DNA of 64,000 nt from Pseudomonadota bacterium (GTDB lineage Bacteria; Pseudomonadota; Gammaproteobacteria; Steroidobacterales; Steroidobacteraceae), in contig JADJBE010000001.1 of the NCBI GenBank assembly GCA_016703895.1, positions 621,501 through 685,500 on the forward strand, given 5' to 3'. Below the pieces are notes generated by a model, which saw nothing but the letters and a program-made list of their open reading frames with translations, did not search any database and had not been told where the DNA came from. Below, piece by piece: positions 44,615 through 53,066 of the stretch; positions within the stretch are counted from its first letter, which is position 1; each line of letters opens with the position of its first letter. Both the position numbers and the translations under genes were made by a program.

Positions 44615-45424
44615 ATGAATAAGTCCGCTCGTAAAGTCGCCATCGTCACCGGGTCCGCCACAGGCGTCGGCGCCGCCGCTGCCCTGATGCTCGCGCAACG
44701 CGGCTGCAACGTCGTCATCAACTACACCAAGAGTGAGCAGGAAGCGCAGGCGACCCAGAAGGAATGCGCAGCGGCAGGCGCCGAGACGCTCGTGTTCCAA
44801 GGCGACATTGGCGAGGACAGCGTTTGCCGGGGCATGGCACAGGCCGCGTTCGATAAATGGGGCCGGCTCGATTACCTCATCAACAATGCCGCCAAGACCA
44901 AGTTCAATCCGTACGAAGACCTCGATGGACTGAGCGCCGATGATTTCCTTGGCATCTATCGAGTCAATGTCGTGGGCGCCTATCAGATGGTACGTGCCGT
45001 CGCGCCGTTCATGCGCCAGGGCGGCCGCGGTTCGATCGTCAACAACTCGTCCATCGGTGGCGTCACAGGCATTGCCTCGTCCATGGCGTACGCCGCCAGC
45101 AAGGCAGCGCTCAACATGATGACGCAGTCGTTGTCGTTAGTGCTTGGGCCCGAGATCCGGATTAACGCGATCGCGCCCGGCGCGATCCAGACCCGCTGGC
45201 TGCAGGGCGGCATGACACCGGAACAGTATCAGCAGTTCCTGGTTGCCGCCGCGGATATGGTGCCGCTGAAGATGGTGCCGACCGCTGAGCAGATCGCCGA
45301 GGCTCTGGTGTGGTTCCTGGAAGGAGCGAGCGCGGTCACCGGCGAAGTGCTGATGGTCGATGCCGGCTTGCATTGCGGCCGCCTACCACCCACTTCGAGT
45401 AGCAAGGCGAAGTGGGATAAATAG
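44615..45424 (+). CDS. Short-chain dehydrogenase/reductase
   Basis: A 269-residue classical SDR. The cofactor motif TGSATGVG is at residues 12-19, NNA in YLINNAAKT, the catalytic Ser in IVNNSSIGGV, and Tyr/Lys in YAASKAAL. The C-terminus ends GRLPPTSSSKAKWDK. It starts 218 bases from the divergent UbiD-like gene and could act with it, though the substrate is not known. AAGGAA lies before the start. Confidence 0.95.
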   Translation: MNKSARKVAIVTGSATGVGAAAALMLAQRGCNVVINYTKSEQEAQATQKECAAAGAETLVFQGDIGEDSVCRGMAQAAFDKWGRLDYLINNAAKTKFNPYEDLDGLSADDFLGIYRVNVVGAYQMVRAVAPFMRQGGRGSIVNNSSIGGVTGIASSMAYAASKAALNMMTQSLSLVLGPEIRINAIAPGAIQTRWLQGGMTPEQYQQFLVAAADMVPLKMVPTAEQIAEALVWFLEGASAVTGEVLMVDAGLHCGRLPPTSSSKAKWDK

Positions 45425-45425
45425 C

Positions 45426-45863
45426 TCAGCGCGCCAGCTCGCGCTTTGCCGACCTCACTAACAACAAAGCAGCCAGCGCCGCGAGCACTCCCAGGCCCAG
45501 CGCAACCGCAGCGCCCAACCAGTTATGCACGAAGCTGTCGATCCTGGCGGTGTTGGGCTCTGCCAGCAGATAGCGGACGGGCACGCGCTCACCATCTTGT
45601 AGCAGCTTGCCGGGCGAGTTCAACTGACCGCGAAACTCGATTCGCTCACCGGTCTCGGTCGTGAACGCGACCAGCGGCGAGTAACGTGGCTTGCCGTCTG
45701 CCATAGTCTCGTTGTGACCCACCACCACACCGGCGGCCTCACGCGAGTCGCCGTTGAAGTGCAGCGTATTGTTGGTGAGAAACGCTCCTAACAGCAGTGA
45801 TACCGCTGCAAGACCAGCCAAGCCATAGCCAGCGACACCAATAATTCCCTCAGCTAACCGCAT
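45426..45863 (-). CDS. DUF3592 membrane protein
   Basis: A 145-residue protein with two terminal hydrophobic helices and a beta-rich middle (AAGVVVGHNETMADGKPRYSPLVAFTTETGERIEFRGQLNSPGKLLQDGERVPVRYLLAEPNTARID), typical of DUF3592. Function unknown. Its stop is one base from the stop of the convergent SDR. Confidence 0.9.
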   Translation of the reverse strand: MRLAEGIIGVAGYGLAGLAAVSLLLGAFLTNNTLHFNGDSREAAGVVVGHNETMADGKPRYSPLVAFTTETGERIEFRGQLNSPGKLLQDGERVPVRYLLAEPNTARIDSFVHNWLGAAVALGLGVLAALAALLLVRSAKRELAR

Positions 45864-45899
45864 ATCGCCGCGAGCTTGCGCGGTTGCGACGCCAGAGCT

Positions 45900-47069
45900 C
45901 TACTCGCGCTCACTATCGACTGTTCCGAGCGGGATAGTGCGCAATGCCTTGAAGACATCCTCGATAAAATCCGTGCGTTCCTGCTTCAGCGCCCGCGCTT
46001 GGTCGGCTGAGGGTTTAAAGGACTCGATCGCATCGCGAGCAACAATGCCGCGTTCTGCCAGCACGGTCTCTAATACTAACAACCTTTCGCGATCGACCCA
46101 CACTTGTGCGGCAAGCTCAACGACCATGCGCACGGTCGCGTCGGCGATTGGATCGGGCAGATAGACCGGGTTATTCCCCACGATCGGCGTGCCGGTCTCC
46201 GGCGTCTGCGCGGCATAAGCCTCAGCATCCCAACTTTCGGCCATCGCTTGAGCCTTCACCGCGTACCAGTGCTTCATGTAGCCCGGCCCGCCTGCACGGT
46301 CGGGCAATGCCGCCGCTTTGGGAACCGTGAAACCGGCGCTTTGTAGAATCGCCGTCAGATCGCAGTCGCAAAAATCCTGTGAGTAGGGCTCGCCGTTGTG
46401 ACGGGCATCGAAGTAGCGATGATAGCGTTGGTAGGGCGACTGTGATTCGGTGCCATTGAAATCGTAGATTGCAAACACGCCGCCCGGGCGCAGCACTCGT
46501 AGTGCTTCGGCAACCGCCGCGCGCGCAACACGCTGGGGCAACTCGTGAAAAACAATAAAGGCGAAAACGATGTCGAAGTGGTTTGCCGGCATGCGCGTGT
46601 CTTCGACCAAGCGTTGTACAAAGCTGACGTCGCTACCCAACATCGAGGCGCGTCGATGCGCCGCGCGCAACATGGCGGCCGAGTGATCGATGCCGACCAC
46701 GTCGGCTTGCGGGAAGCGTGCTTTGAAAGCGGTCGTGCTCTGACCCATCGAGCAGGCGAAATCGAGAATGCGCCGCACCTGACCATCCGCCGGCGGTGCC
46801 ACAGACCCGACCAGCTTGTCGTGCAGCTCGTCCTTGTCGTTGTCACCCCGGAAGAAAACCTTGGTACCGTAGTGGTACAAAAATCCGCCCAGCTCGTCTT
46901 TGTGGTAGCCACCCGGCTGCAGATGGAAATGCACGTTGGTATAGGGGGGATGAACAAACTCTGGATCGAGCTCGAGCCGCGCCGGCCCGCGCTCGTCCCA
47001 TGCGCCGAGCTCTGCTAACAGCTGCTCGCGCCGCGCAGCATAGGACGCGCTCAACTTGGACCACTTCAT
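45900..47069 (-). CDS. SAM-dependent methyltransferase with C-terminal extension
   Basis: A 389-residue protein starting MKWSKLSASYAARREQLL (ATG at 47069, preceded by AGGAA). The methyltransferase core is RRILDFACSMGQSTTAFKARFPQADVVGIDHSAAMLRAA, HFDIVFAFIVFHELPQRVARAAVAEALRVLRPGGVFAIYDFNG. About 60 N-terminal residues contain HPPYTNVHFHLQPGGYHKDELGGFLYH, and about 120 C-terminal residues (from AESWDAEAYAAQTP) have no recognised relatives. Substrate unknown. It follows a small protein by 17 bases; the two may work together. Confidence 0.85.
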   Translation of the reverse strand: MKWSKLSASYAARREQLLAELGAWDERGPARLELDPEFVHPPYTNVHFHLQPGGYHKDELGGFLYHYGTKVFFRGDNDKDELHDKLVGSVAPPADGQVRRILDFACSMGQSTTAFKARFPQADVVGIDHSAAMLRAAHRRASMLGSDVSFVQRLVEDTRMPANHFDIVFAFIVFHELPQRVARAAVAEALRVLRPGGVFAIYDFNGTESQSPYQRYHRYFDARHNGEPYSQDFCDCDLTAILQSAGFTVPKAAALPDRAGGPGYMKHWYAVKAQAMAESWDAEAYAAQTPETGTPIVGNNPVYLPDPIADATVRMVVELAAQVWVDRERLLVLETVLAERGIVARDAIESFKPSADQARALKQERTDFIEDVFKALRTIPLGTVDSERE

Positions 47070-47086
47070 TTCCTGCTGGGTACGCG

Positions 47087-47347
47087 TCAAACGATTGCGC
47101 AATGGACGAGCGGCAACGCCTCGAAGAACTGCCGGATGTCCTGCACAGTCGCGAAAGCGGCGCCGCGCCGCGCCACCTCGGCCTCCGCCGCTTGACTGAG
47201 TCGGCTCTCGAAACTGGCTCCGGTCCCGAGGATGTACCCGCGCAACCCTTCCACAAAATCCAGATAAGACGCGTCGGCACGCGCGGCGAGCGCCGGCAGA
47301 GCGTCCGGCACGGTACTGGCTGGTGTTGTAATCATCTGTAGATCCAT
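47087..47347 (-). CDS. Small helical protein upstream of methyltransferase
   Basis: An 86-residue reading (MDLQMITTPASTVPDALPALAARADASYLDFVEGLRG and on) that ends 17 bases before the methyltransferase. A second start, at 47335, gives 82 residues. It is helix-rich and has no recognised domain. It could be a partner of the methyltransferase or a 5' fragment of a longer ancestral protein; the frames differ, so joining them needs a shift that I cannot justify. Confidence 0.5.
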   Translation of the reverse strand: MDLQMITTPASTVPDALPALAARADASYLDFVEGLRGYILGTGASFESRLSQAAEAEVARRGAAFATVQDIRQFFEALPLVHCAIV

Positions 47348-47503
47348 ACACGAGCGGTTGGGCAATCTCACTTTAGTCGACCTCGGCGCCACCTGCCAAC
47401 CGCTCTAAAGGCCTCGACCGAAACACAGTTACGAGCATAATGGCGCCACGGAAATCACACCTGCCGGCGCATGCGCGGCTATATGAGCTGGGAGGCCTTT
47501 GAT

Positions 47504-48709
47504 ATGAATCTGTTTGAGCTAGTGAAATCGCAACTAGGTGACGACGTCATCGCCAAAGTCGCCAGCACCATCGGCGAGAACCCCGCAGCGGCTGCCAAGA
47601 CGCTGACTGGCGGCGCGGTCCCTGCGTTGTTGGCAGGCATCGTCAACAGCTTTGGCGCGAACGAAAACGGCGCCGCCCGCCTGCTCGACTTGGTAACGGC
47701 AGGCAAACATGACGGCAGCCTACTTGGTAACCTGGCTGGCGCCTTGGGTGGCGGTGCGCAGACAGACGCTATCTTGAACACCGGCAAGAGCCTGATGGGC
47801 ACGATGCTGGGTAGTCGCGGCGATGCGGTCACGGATCTGCTCAGCTCCTTCGGTGGTGTCCGCCGCTCATCCGCGTCGTCGCTACTGGGCATGGCGATTC
47901 CCATCATCCTGAACGTCCTCGGCAAGCAGACTCGCTCGAACGGACTCAATGCAGCCGGCTTGTTCGGCATGTTGCAAGGCGTCAAGGGCATACTGGGTAG
48001 CATTGCACCCCCAGGCCTGGGCGCAGCGCTTGGCATGGCCGATCTTGGCGGGCCAGCGACGGTCGCGCCAGCACCGGTTGCACCTGCGACACCGGCCCCG
48101 ATGCCAACGACGGCGGCCGCGGAGCCGGAACGCAAACCGTCGATCGTGCCGTGGCTGATCGTACCTATCGCCGCCATTCTGCTGTTCTTCGGCCTTCGCA
48201 GTTGCCAGGACAAGGAAACCGCTGCGGTCGACGTGCCGGCTATGGAAGAGTCTGTCGTCGTACCCGAAGTGATCGCTGCTCCGGCGGTGGAACTGCAAGG
48301 TGATGCAAACTCCGCCGCCTCACAGTTGCTGGCGTTCCTGCGCGACGCCAATGATGCGAGCGTGCCGCGTACGTTCGTGCTCGACAACCTCAACTTTGCC
48401 ACCGAGACGGCGAATCTCGACGCCGACTCAGCGCGCACGGTCGACGATGTCAGCAAGGTACTCGCGGCATACCCCAGCGCGCAGGTCGAGCTGCAAGGTC
48501 ACACTGACAGCAGTGGTGACGCCGACAAGAACCGTGAGTTGTCACAATCGCGAGCAGAAGCGGTACGACAGGCGTTGGTCGATCGGAGCATCGCGGCGGA
48601 CCGCTTGACGGCGCGCGGCTTCGGCGCTGACAACCCGCGCTCCAGCAACGATACGCCCGAAGGTCGCGCTGAGAATCGCCGCACGGAAGTGGTCGTGACG
48701 GCCAAGTAG
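47504..48709 (+). CDS. DUF937-OmpA fusion envelope protein
   Basis: A 401-residue protein. The N-terminal half (MNLFELVKSQLGDDVIAKVASTIGENPAAAAKTLTGGAVPALLAGIVN) is a DUF937/YidB-like domain; an Ala/Pro linker, one membrane helix (about residues 218-235, WLIVPIAAILLFFGLRSC) and a C-terminal OmpA domain (NFATETANLDADSARTVDDV, LQGHTDSSGDADKNRELSQSRAEAVRQALVDRS, TARGFGADNPRSSNDTPEGRAENRRTEV) follow. It could tie a cytoplasmic DUF937 part to peptidoglycan. The ATG at 47504 has a GGGAGG site at 47490-47495; earlier ATGs at 47471 and 47483 do not. Confidence 0.9.
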   Translation: MNLFELVKSQLGDDVIAKVASTIGENPAAAAKTLTGGAVPALLAGIVNSFGANENGAARLLDLVTAGKHDGSLLGNLAGALGGGAQTDAILNTGKSLMGTMLGSRGDAVTDLLSSFGGVRRSSASSLLGMAIPIILNVLGKQTRSNGLNAAGLFGMLQGVKGILGSIAPPGLGAALGMADLGGPATVAPAPVAPATPAPMPTTAAAEPERKPSIVPWLIVPIAAILLFFGLRSCQDKETAAVDVPAMEESVVVPEVIAAPAVELQGDANSAASQLLAFLRDANDASVPRTFVLDNLNFATETANLDADSARTVDDVSKVLAAYPSAQVELQGHTDSSGDADKNRELSQSRAEAVRQALVDRSIAADRLTARGFGADNPRSSNDTPEGRAENRRTEVVVTAK

Positions 48710-48728
48710 TCGGCCGCGACAGCACCTG

Positions 48729-48760
48729 AAAAAGGCCGGCGAGAGATGCTCTCGCCGGCC
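48729..48760 (-). terminator. Rho-independent terminator
   Basis: On the minus strand a perfect 12-base GC-rich stem (GGCCGGCGAGAG/CTCTCGCCGGCC, loop of three) is followed by five T (48733-48729). It ends the FAD monooxygenase transcript 27 bases after its stop. The same hairpin lies just after the convergent DUF937-OmpA gene, but without a T tract on the plus strand. Confidence 0.9.
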
Positions 48761-48786
48761 GTTCCATTCGCCTCGCGAGACGCCAA

Positions 48787-49965
48787 TCAGATCGGCGCAG
48801 TCACCGGGTTATAGTCGAACAGCCCGAGACGCTCATCCGCTGGCTTGCCTTGCGAGCGCTCGCCAAAACTGTCCGGATCAGCATGGTGGAAGTGTTTGCC
48901 AGCCTCGCGCGACTGCAACACGATGAATGTCGTGCGTTCCCGCCGTGCCGCCTCATAGCGCTGCAACCCGTCCTCGATCCGCGGCGTTGCACTGAGCGCA
49001 CGCGCCAGCACGACGCCATCCTCGATCGCCATCACCGCACCATGGCCCAGGAACGGCAGCACCGCATGGGCTGCATCACCTAACAAGCTGACCCGACCCT
49101 CGGTCCAACGCGTCAGCGGCTCACGATCGAACAAGCCCCATTTGAACAACAGCTCGGGCGGCGTTTCGCGCATGAACGTGAGCACATCCTCGTGCCAGCC
49201 AACGAACTCGTCGAGCAGCTCCTGCACCGTCGAGGGGATCGACCAACCCTCAGCAGTCCAGGCCGACCGCTCGGCAAAAGCTACAAAGTTCAACAGCGTG
49301 CCGCGCCGCACCGGGTAACGATTGACGAGATGGCGTGGGCCCACAAAGATACCGGACGGCGGGTTCAACACCCCCGGCGGGACTTTCGCCATCGGCACCA
49401 GGCCGCGCCAGGCGATATAGCCCGTGAACTGCGGATCGCCAGGTCCAAACAATTGCTCCCGGACCACCGAGCGCGAGCCATCGGCACCCACCGCTGCGTC
49501 GACCTCGTATTGCTTGCCGTTGCTGAAAGTGAGGTGGACCCGATCACCCTGTTGTTTGAGGCTGACGAGGCGGTGGTCGAGCACGATCGCGGCCGGATCA
49601 TTGGCACGGACCGCGGCTGCCAACGCGTCATGCAGATCCGCGCGGTGGATGAGGTAGTAACGCTCTCCATACTGCTCGATGAGCGATCGACCGCGATTGA
49701 TATCCGATAACGGACGCGCATCTCGAAAATGGCGCACAACCTGATCTTCGGGTGCGTAGGCCTCGCGCTGCAGGACGTCGCGCAGTCCCAGATGGTTGAG
49801 GCCATGGACCGCAGTCGGGCTTAGCGAAATGCCGGCACCCACTTCGGCAAGTTCCGGCGCTTGCTCGAACACCCGTACCGCCAGACCCGCGCGTTGTAAC
49901 GCGAGCGCTGCAGTCAGCCCACCGATCCCACCACCGACGATGGCGAGTTCTTGTTTCTTTGTCAT
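48787..49965 (-). CDS. FAD-dependent aromatic-type monooxygenase
   Basis: A 392-residue flavin monooxygenase of the salicylate hydroxylase/3-hydroxybenzoate 6-hydroxylase group. FAD motifs: AIVGGGIGGLTAALALQRAGLAVRVFEQ near the start, AVGADGSRSVVRE (DG), and VSLLGDAAHAVLPFLGHGAVMAIEDG (GD motif). The ATG at 49965 gives the conserved start MTKKQELAIVGGG. The substrate may be aromatic, but no ring-cleavage genes are near. A strong terminator follows. Confidence 0.93.
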   Translation of the reverse strand: MTKKQELAIVGGGIGGLTAALALQRAGLAVRVFEQAPELAEVGAGISLSPTAVHGLNHLGLRDVLQREAYAPEDQVVRHFRDARPLSDINRGRSLIEQYGERYYLIHRADLHDALAAAVRANDPAAIVLDHRLVSLKQQGDRVHLTFSNGKQYEVDAAVGADGSRSVVREQLFGPGDPQFTGYIAWRGLVPMAKVPPGVLNPPSGIFVGPRHLVNRYPVRRGTLLNFVAFAERSAWTAEGWSIPSTVQELLDEFVGWHEDVLTFMRETPPELLFKWGLFDREPLTRWTEGRVSLLGDAAHAVLPFLGHGAVMAIEDGVVLARALSATPRIEDGLQRYEAARRERTTFIVLQSREAGKHFHHADPDSFGERSQGKPADERLGLFDYNPVTAPI

Positions 49966-50098
49966 GAGTCGAACGATCCGTTGCCGCGGTACCATTGCAC
50001 CGCTTCGATAGGCCGCTATCTACTCACGCTCAGCAGCCACAAGAAACCATGGCGACGTCTCGGACCGATGCGCGGATGGGCATCCGTCTGGTGGCGGT

Positions 50099-50737
50099 TC
50101 AACGATCCAGCAGATTGAAGACGACCCGCACCGTATACCACTGCGGAATGGCAACGCCGTCGCGAGTCGCCGGCAGCAGACGCCAGGTTCGCGCCTCGAT
50201 AAGCGCGGCGTGGTCCAGCAGCTCGAAGCCGCTGCCGGTGTCGACTCTAGCGTCGCCGACCCGACCGCTCGGCAGAACCCAAACAGAGACGATGACGGCG
50301 CCCTGTTCCGAGCGCCGTATGGCGCCGGCCGGATAGGCGGGCTGCGTGACCGGGTGGTTAGGATCAGCGCGCGCCTTGAGCACGACCGGTGCGGATCGCG
50401 GGACACTTGAGCCCGCCTCGTCGCGCGCCAGTTCGGGCGTCAGCGCGGTAGTGTCCAGTATCGGCTCAGCGATCGTCGCGTCGATCTTCAAGATTGGTTC
50501 AGACACTGCAATCCGTTGTTGAAACTCCGGCACGCCACTCGGCAGCAGTCGCGGCGGCGGGTCCGTGCGTTCTGCCGGAAAGACGCGGGTCGTGATGGAC
50601 TCGACCACAGCTGGGACCGGGATGCGCAAACCAAGCCCCTGCGCAATCAGCACGCCGATCGCTACGTGGGCGCCACCTACCACCAGAAACCTGAGGCCAG
50701 CAGCGAGCGGCCGTGACTCGACGGATAAGCTGGACAT
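50099..50737 (-). CDS. Energy-transducing TonB-family protein
   Basis: A 212-residue TonB protein with an N-terminal membrane helix (about residues 12-36), a Pro-rich linker and the C-terminal TonB fold (AYPAGAIRRSEQGAVIVSVWVLPSGRVGDARVDTGSGFELLDHAALIEARTWRLLPA). It would pass proton-motive energy to outer-membrane receptors; no receptor or ExbBD gene is adjacent. GGAGG precedes the ATG. It is divergent from rimO by about 76 bases. Confidence 0.93.
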   Translation of the reverse strand: MSSLSVESRPLAAGLRFLVVGGAHVAIGVLIAQGLGLRIPVPAVVESITTRVFPAERTDPPPRLLPSGVPEFQQRIAVSEPILKIDATIAEPILDTTALTPELARDEAGSSVPRSAPVVLKARADPNHPVTQPAYPAGAIRRSEQGAVIVSVWVLPSGRVGDARVDTGSGFELLDHAALIEARTWRLLPATRDGVAIPQWYTVRVVFNLLDR

Positions 50738-50813
50738 AAGACCTCCGACAATCTGTTGGGCATTCTCGAAGGTGTAAACGCGCGGGCGATGGCAGCCGGG
50801 TTACGATAGGCAT

Positions 50814-52169
50814 ATGCCTAGCAATGAGTCCCAAACTGCAGCGCGCGAGCCAGCACCAACCGTTGGTTTTGTCAGCCTGGGTTGCCCGAAAGCGCTGGTC
50901 GATTCAGAACGGATCATCACCCAGCTACGCGCCGAGGGCTACGCGGTGGCGCCGAGCTATGAATCGGCCGATATCGTGATCGTGAACACCTGCGGTTTCA
51001 TTGACAGCGCAGTCGACGAATCGCTCGATGCGATCGGCGAAGCGCTGCGTGAGAATGGCCGTGTGATCGTCACGGGCTGTCTCGGGGCGCGCCCAGAGCA
51101 AATCCTCGCGCGCCACCCGACCGTGCTGGGTGTCACTGGCCCGCACGCCTACGAGGACGTGCTGAACGCGGTGCACGCGCACCTGCCGCCGCAGCATGAC
51201 CCGTTTTTCGATCTGCTGCCGCCGCAGGGCATACGCCTGACACCGCGGCACTATGCGTACCTCAAGATTTCCGAAGGCTGTAACAACAAGTGTAGCTTCT
51301 GCATCATCCCGTCGATGCGCGGCAGACTTGCCAGCCGCACGATCGACGAAGTGTTGCGCGAGGCTGAAAGACTCGCGAACGCGGGTGTACGTGAATTGTT
51401 AGTTATTTCACAGGATACGAGCGCATACGGTGTCGATCTCAAGTATCGCGCTGCCGACTGGCGCGGCAAAACTTACCAAACCCGCTTTCTGGATCTCGCA
51501 CGCGGCCTCGGCGAGCTCGGCATCTGGGTGCGCCTGCACTACGTCTATCCTTATCCGCACGTCGACGACGTCATCGAGTTGATGGCCGACGGACGTGTGC
51601 TGCCCTACCTCGACATCCCGTTTCAGCACGGCAGCCCGACCGTTCTCAAGCGCATGCGTCGGCCGGGCCTCACCGAAAACACCTTGGCGCGTATCCATGC
51701 ATGGCGCGCGCAATGCCCTGAGTTAACGATCCGCAGCACGTTCATCGTTGGCTTTCCCGGCGAGACCGAGAGCGAATTTCAGGAGTTGCTCGATTGGCTC
51801 GACGAAGCACAGCTGGATCGCGTCGGCTGCTTCCAGTATTCGCCCGTGGCAGGCGCGACCGCCAACCAGCTTGCCAACCATGTCGCACCGGCGGTGCAGC
51901 AGGAGCGCTACGAGCGATTCATGGAGCGGGCCGCAAGGATCAGCGCCGCGCGCCTGCAGGCACGGATTGGTGGCTCGGAGCGCGTTCTGGTCGACTCGAT
52001 CGAGGGCGACGTCGCCATCGCGCGCAGTCGCTCGGATGCACCGGAGATCGACGGTGTGGTACGGATCGCAAATGGTGCCAAACTACCTGTTGGTGCTTTT
52101 GCGGAAGTGCGCATCACCGACGCTGACGACTACGACCTGTACGCGACGACAGTGCGCGCAATCGATTAG
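50814..52169 (+). CDS. rimO: Ribosomal protein S12 methylthiotransferase RimO
   Basis: A 451-residue radical-SAM methylthiotransferase that modifies an aspartate of ribosomal protein uS12. The N-terminal UPF0004 domain has three cysteines in FVSLGCPKALVDSE, VIVNTCGF and VTGCLGARPE; the radical-SAM cluster motif is CNNKCSFCIIPSMRG; the C-terminal TRAM domain includes VLVDSIEGDVAIARSRSDAPEIDGVVRI. The sequence of each motif fits RimO rather than MiaB (SLGCPK start). Confidence 0.97.
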   Translation: MPSNESQTAAREPAPTVGFVSLGCPKALVDSERIITQLRAEGYAVAPSYESADIVIVNTCGFIDSAVDESLDAIGEALRENGRVIVTGCLGARPEQILARHPTVLGVTGPHAYEDVLNAVHAHLPPQHDPFFDLLPPQGIRLTPRHYAYLKISEGCNNKCSFCIIPSMRGRLASRTIDEVLREAERLANAGVRELLVISQDTSAYGVDLKYRAADWRGKTYQTRFLDLARGLGELGIWVRLHYVYPYPHVDDVIELMADGRVLPYLDIPFQHGSPTVLKRMRRPGLTENTLARIHAWRAQCPELTIRSTFIVGFPGETESEFQELLDWLDEAQLDRVGCFQYSPVAGATANQLANHVAPAVQQERYERFMERAARISAARLQARIGGSERVLVDSIEGDVAIARSRSDAPEIDGVVRIANGAKLPVGAFAEVRITDADDYDLYATTVRAID

Positions 52170-52172
52170 TCG

Positions 52173-52381
52173 CTAGCCAGCGGGTCATGCCGCGGGCGAT
52201 CGGGGACGTGGGACGGTGTGCCCCGCCGCTCGCGCGGCTGGGGGCATGCCCTTGCCCGAGCAGTGCGCGCATCTTCCTCCGATGAAGCGGCCAGACTGAT
52301 AGCGGCACGGGAGCGCGCCCTACTCGGGCTGCGGCACCCTCTACACGTGTCCGATCGCCCCCGGCATGACCCGCTGGCTAG
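52173..52381. repeat. 209-bp element bounded by 38-bp inverted repeats (MITE-like)
   Basis: The bases at 52173-52210 and the reverse complement of 52344-52381 agree at 35 of 38 positions; the outer 20 are identical and begin CTAGCCAGCGGGTCATGCCG. The inner 133 bases are GC-rich, also partly self-complementary, and have no coding sequence I recognise. It lies 3 bases after the rimO stop and 38 bases before the next gene's stop. It could be a non-autonomous transposon (MITE) or a large structured 3' element. No transposase is in the window; a TTAGT occurs near both ends but is not flush with the left repeat. Confidence 0.75.
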
Positions 52382-52419
52382 TTAGTAAGAAGCTGCGCGC
52401 GCTGCCATTGCGTAAACGT

Positions 52420-53037
52420 CTACTCAGCCGGCGCTAGGCCCACTTCACGCATCAGCGCCATGTAGCCAGCTTCGATCTGTGCGCCCCGTAGCAGCGCCTG
52501 CGAGAGGTCGCCGGCCTTGGCCAGAGTCTGCGCCTCACGGTGGCTTTTTGCCTGACGCGCGAAGCCAGCGCCAACACGCTCAAGCCGTGCACGGTCGAAG
52601 TTCTGCGGCAACTGTTTGCTGTCCGCCAGCATGCGCAAGCGCTTCTCGAGGGCCGACTGAACGGAGCCCAGCTCGCCGTCCAGTTTGTCCCACCGTTGTT
52701 GTAGTTTGCTCTGCTCAGCCTCGAAACTGGCTTTGCCGGCGGCCGCCGAGGTCCGCGCTTCGTCGAGCGCCAGACGCAGTTTGGAAGAATTGTCGACAAC
52801 CTCGGCGTACTGCCCTCCTTCAAGGGCCGACTTCAGCGCCGCCAGTTGGCCGTCATAGCGCTGGTAGCTCTCGGGAGCGAAACGCTTGGCGTCGGTTGTG
52901 ATGGTAGCGGCGCTTTGCTCGATCTCGGCCAATGTCCGCGCAGCGTCGTCGCGGGATGGCCCGCACCCGCCCAGCAATGTGAGACTGACTAACGCCGCCA
53001 AGATGCCGGCCCACCGCTGCGCGAAGTCCTTAACCAA
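52420..53037 (-). CDS. Coiled-coil lipoprotein of unknown function
   Basis: A 205-residue protein with a good lipobox LLGGC (after residues 16-21), then an almost entirely alpha-helical, Ala/Glu/Lys-rich coiled coil with no recognised domain. The start is a TTG at 53037; no ATG or GTG in frame precedes the signal peptide. It lies 30 bases after glmS on the same strand and may be cotranscribed with it. Confidence 0.7.
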   Translation of the reverse strand: MVKDFAQRWAGILAALVSLTLLGGCGPSRDDAARTLAEIEQSAATITTDAKRFAPESYQRYDGQLAALKSALEGGQYAEVVDNSSKLRLALDEARTSAAAGKASFEAEQSKLQQRWDKLDGELGSVQSALEKRLRMLADSKQLPQNFDRARLERVGAGFARQAKSHREAQTLAKAGDLSQALLRGAQIEAGYMALMREVGLAPAE

Positions 53038-53066
53038 AGCGACGGCTCAGCGACATGGATTGGCGC

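Noticed and set aside
47087..47351. Joining the small upstream ORF to the methyltransferase as one frameshifted gene
   Set aside because: The methyltransferase has its own ATG with a ribosome-binding site, and I see no homopolymer at the junction that would explain a shift.
52381..52420. attC-like integron site at the right end of the inverted-repeat element
   Set aside because: The GTTAG there does not fit the attC core GTTRRRY, and there is no integrase or cassette array.
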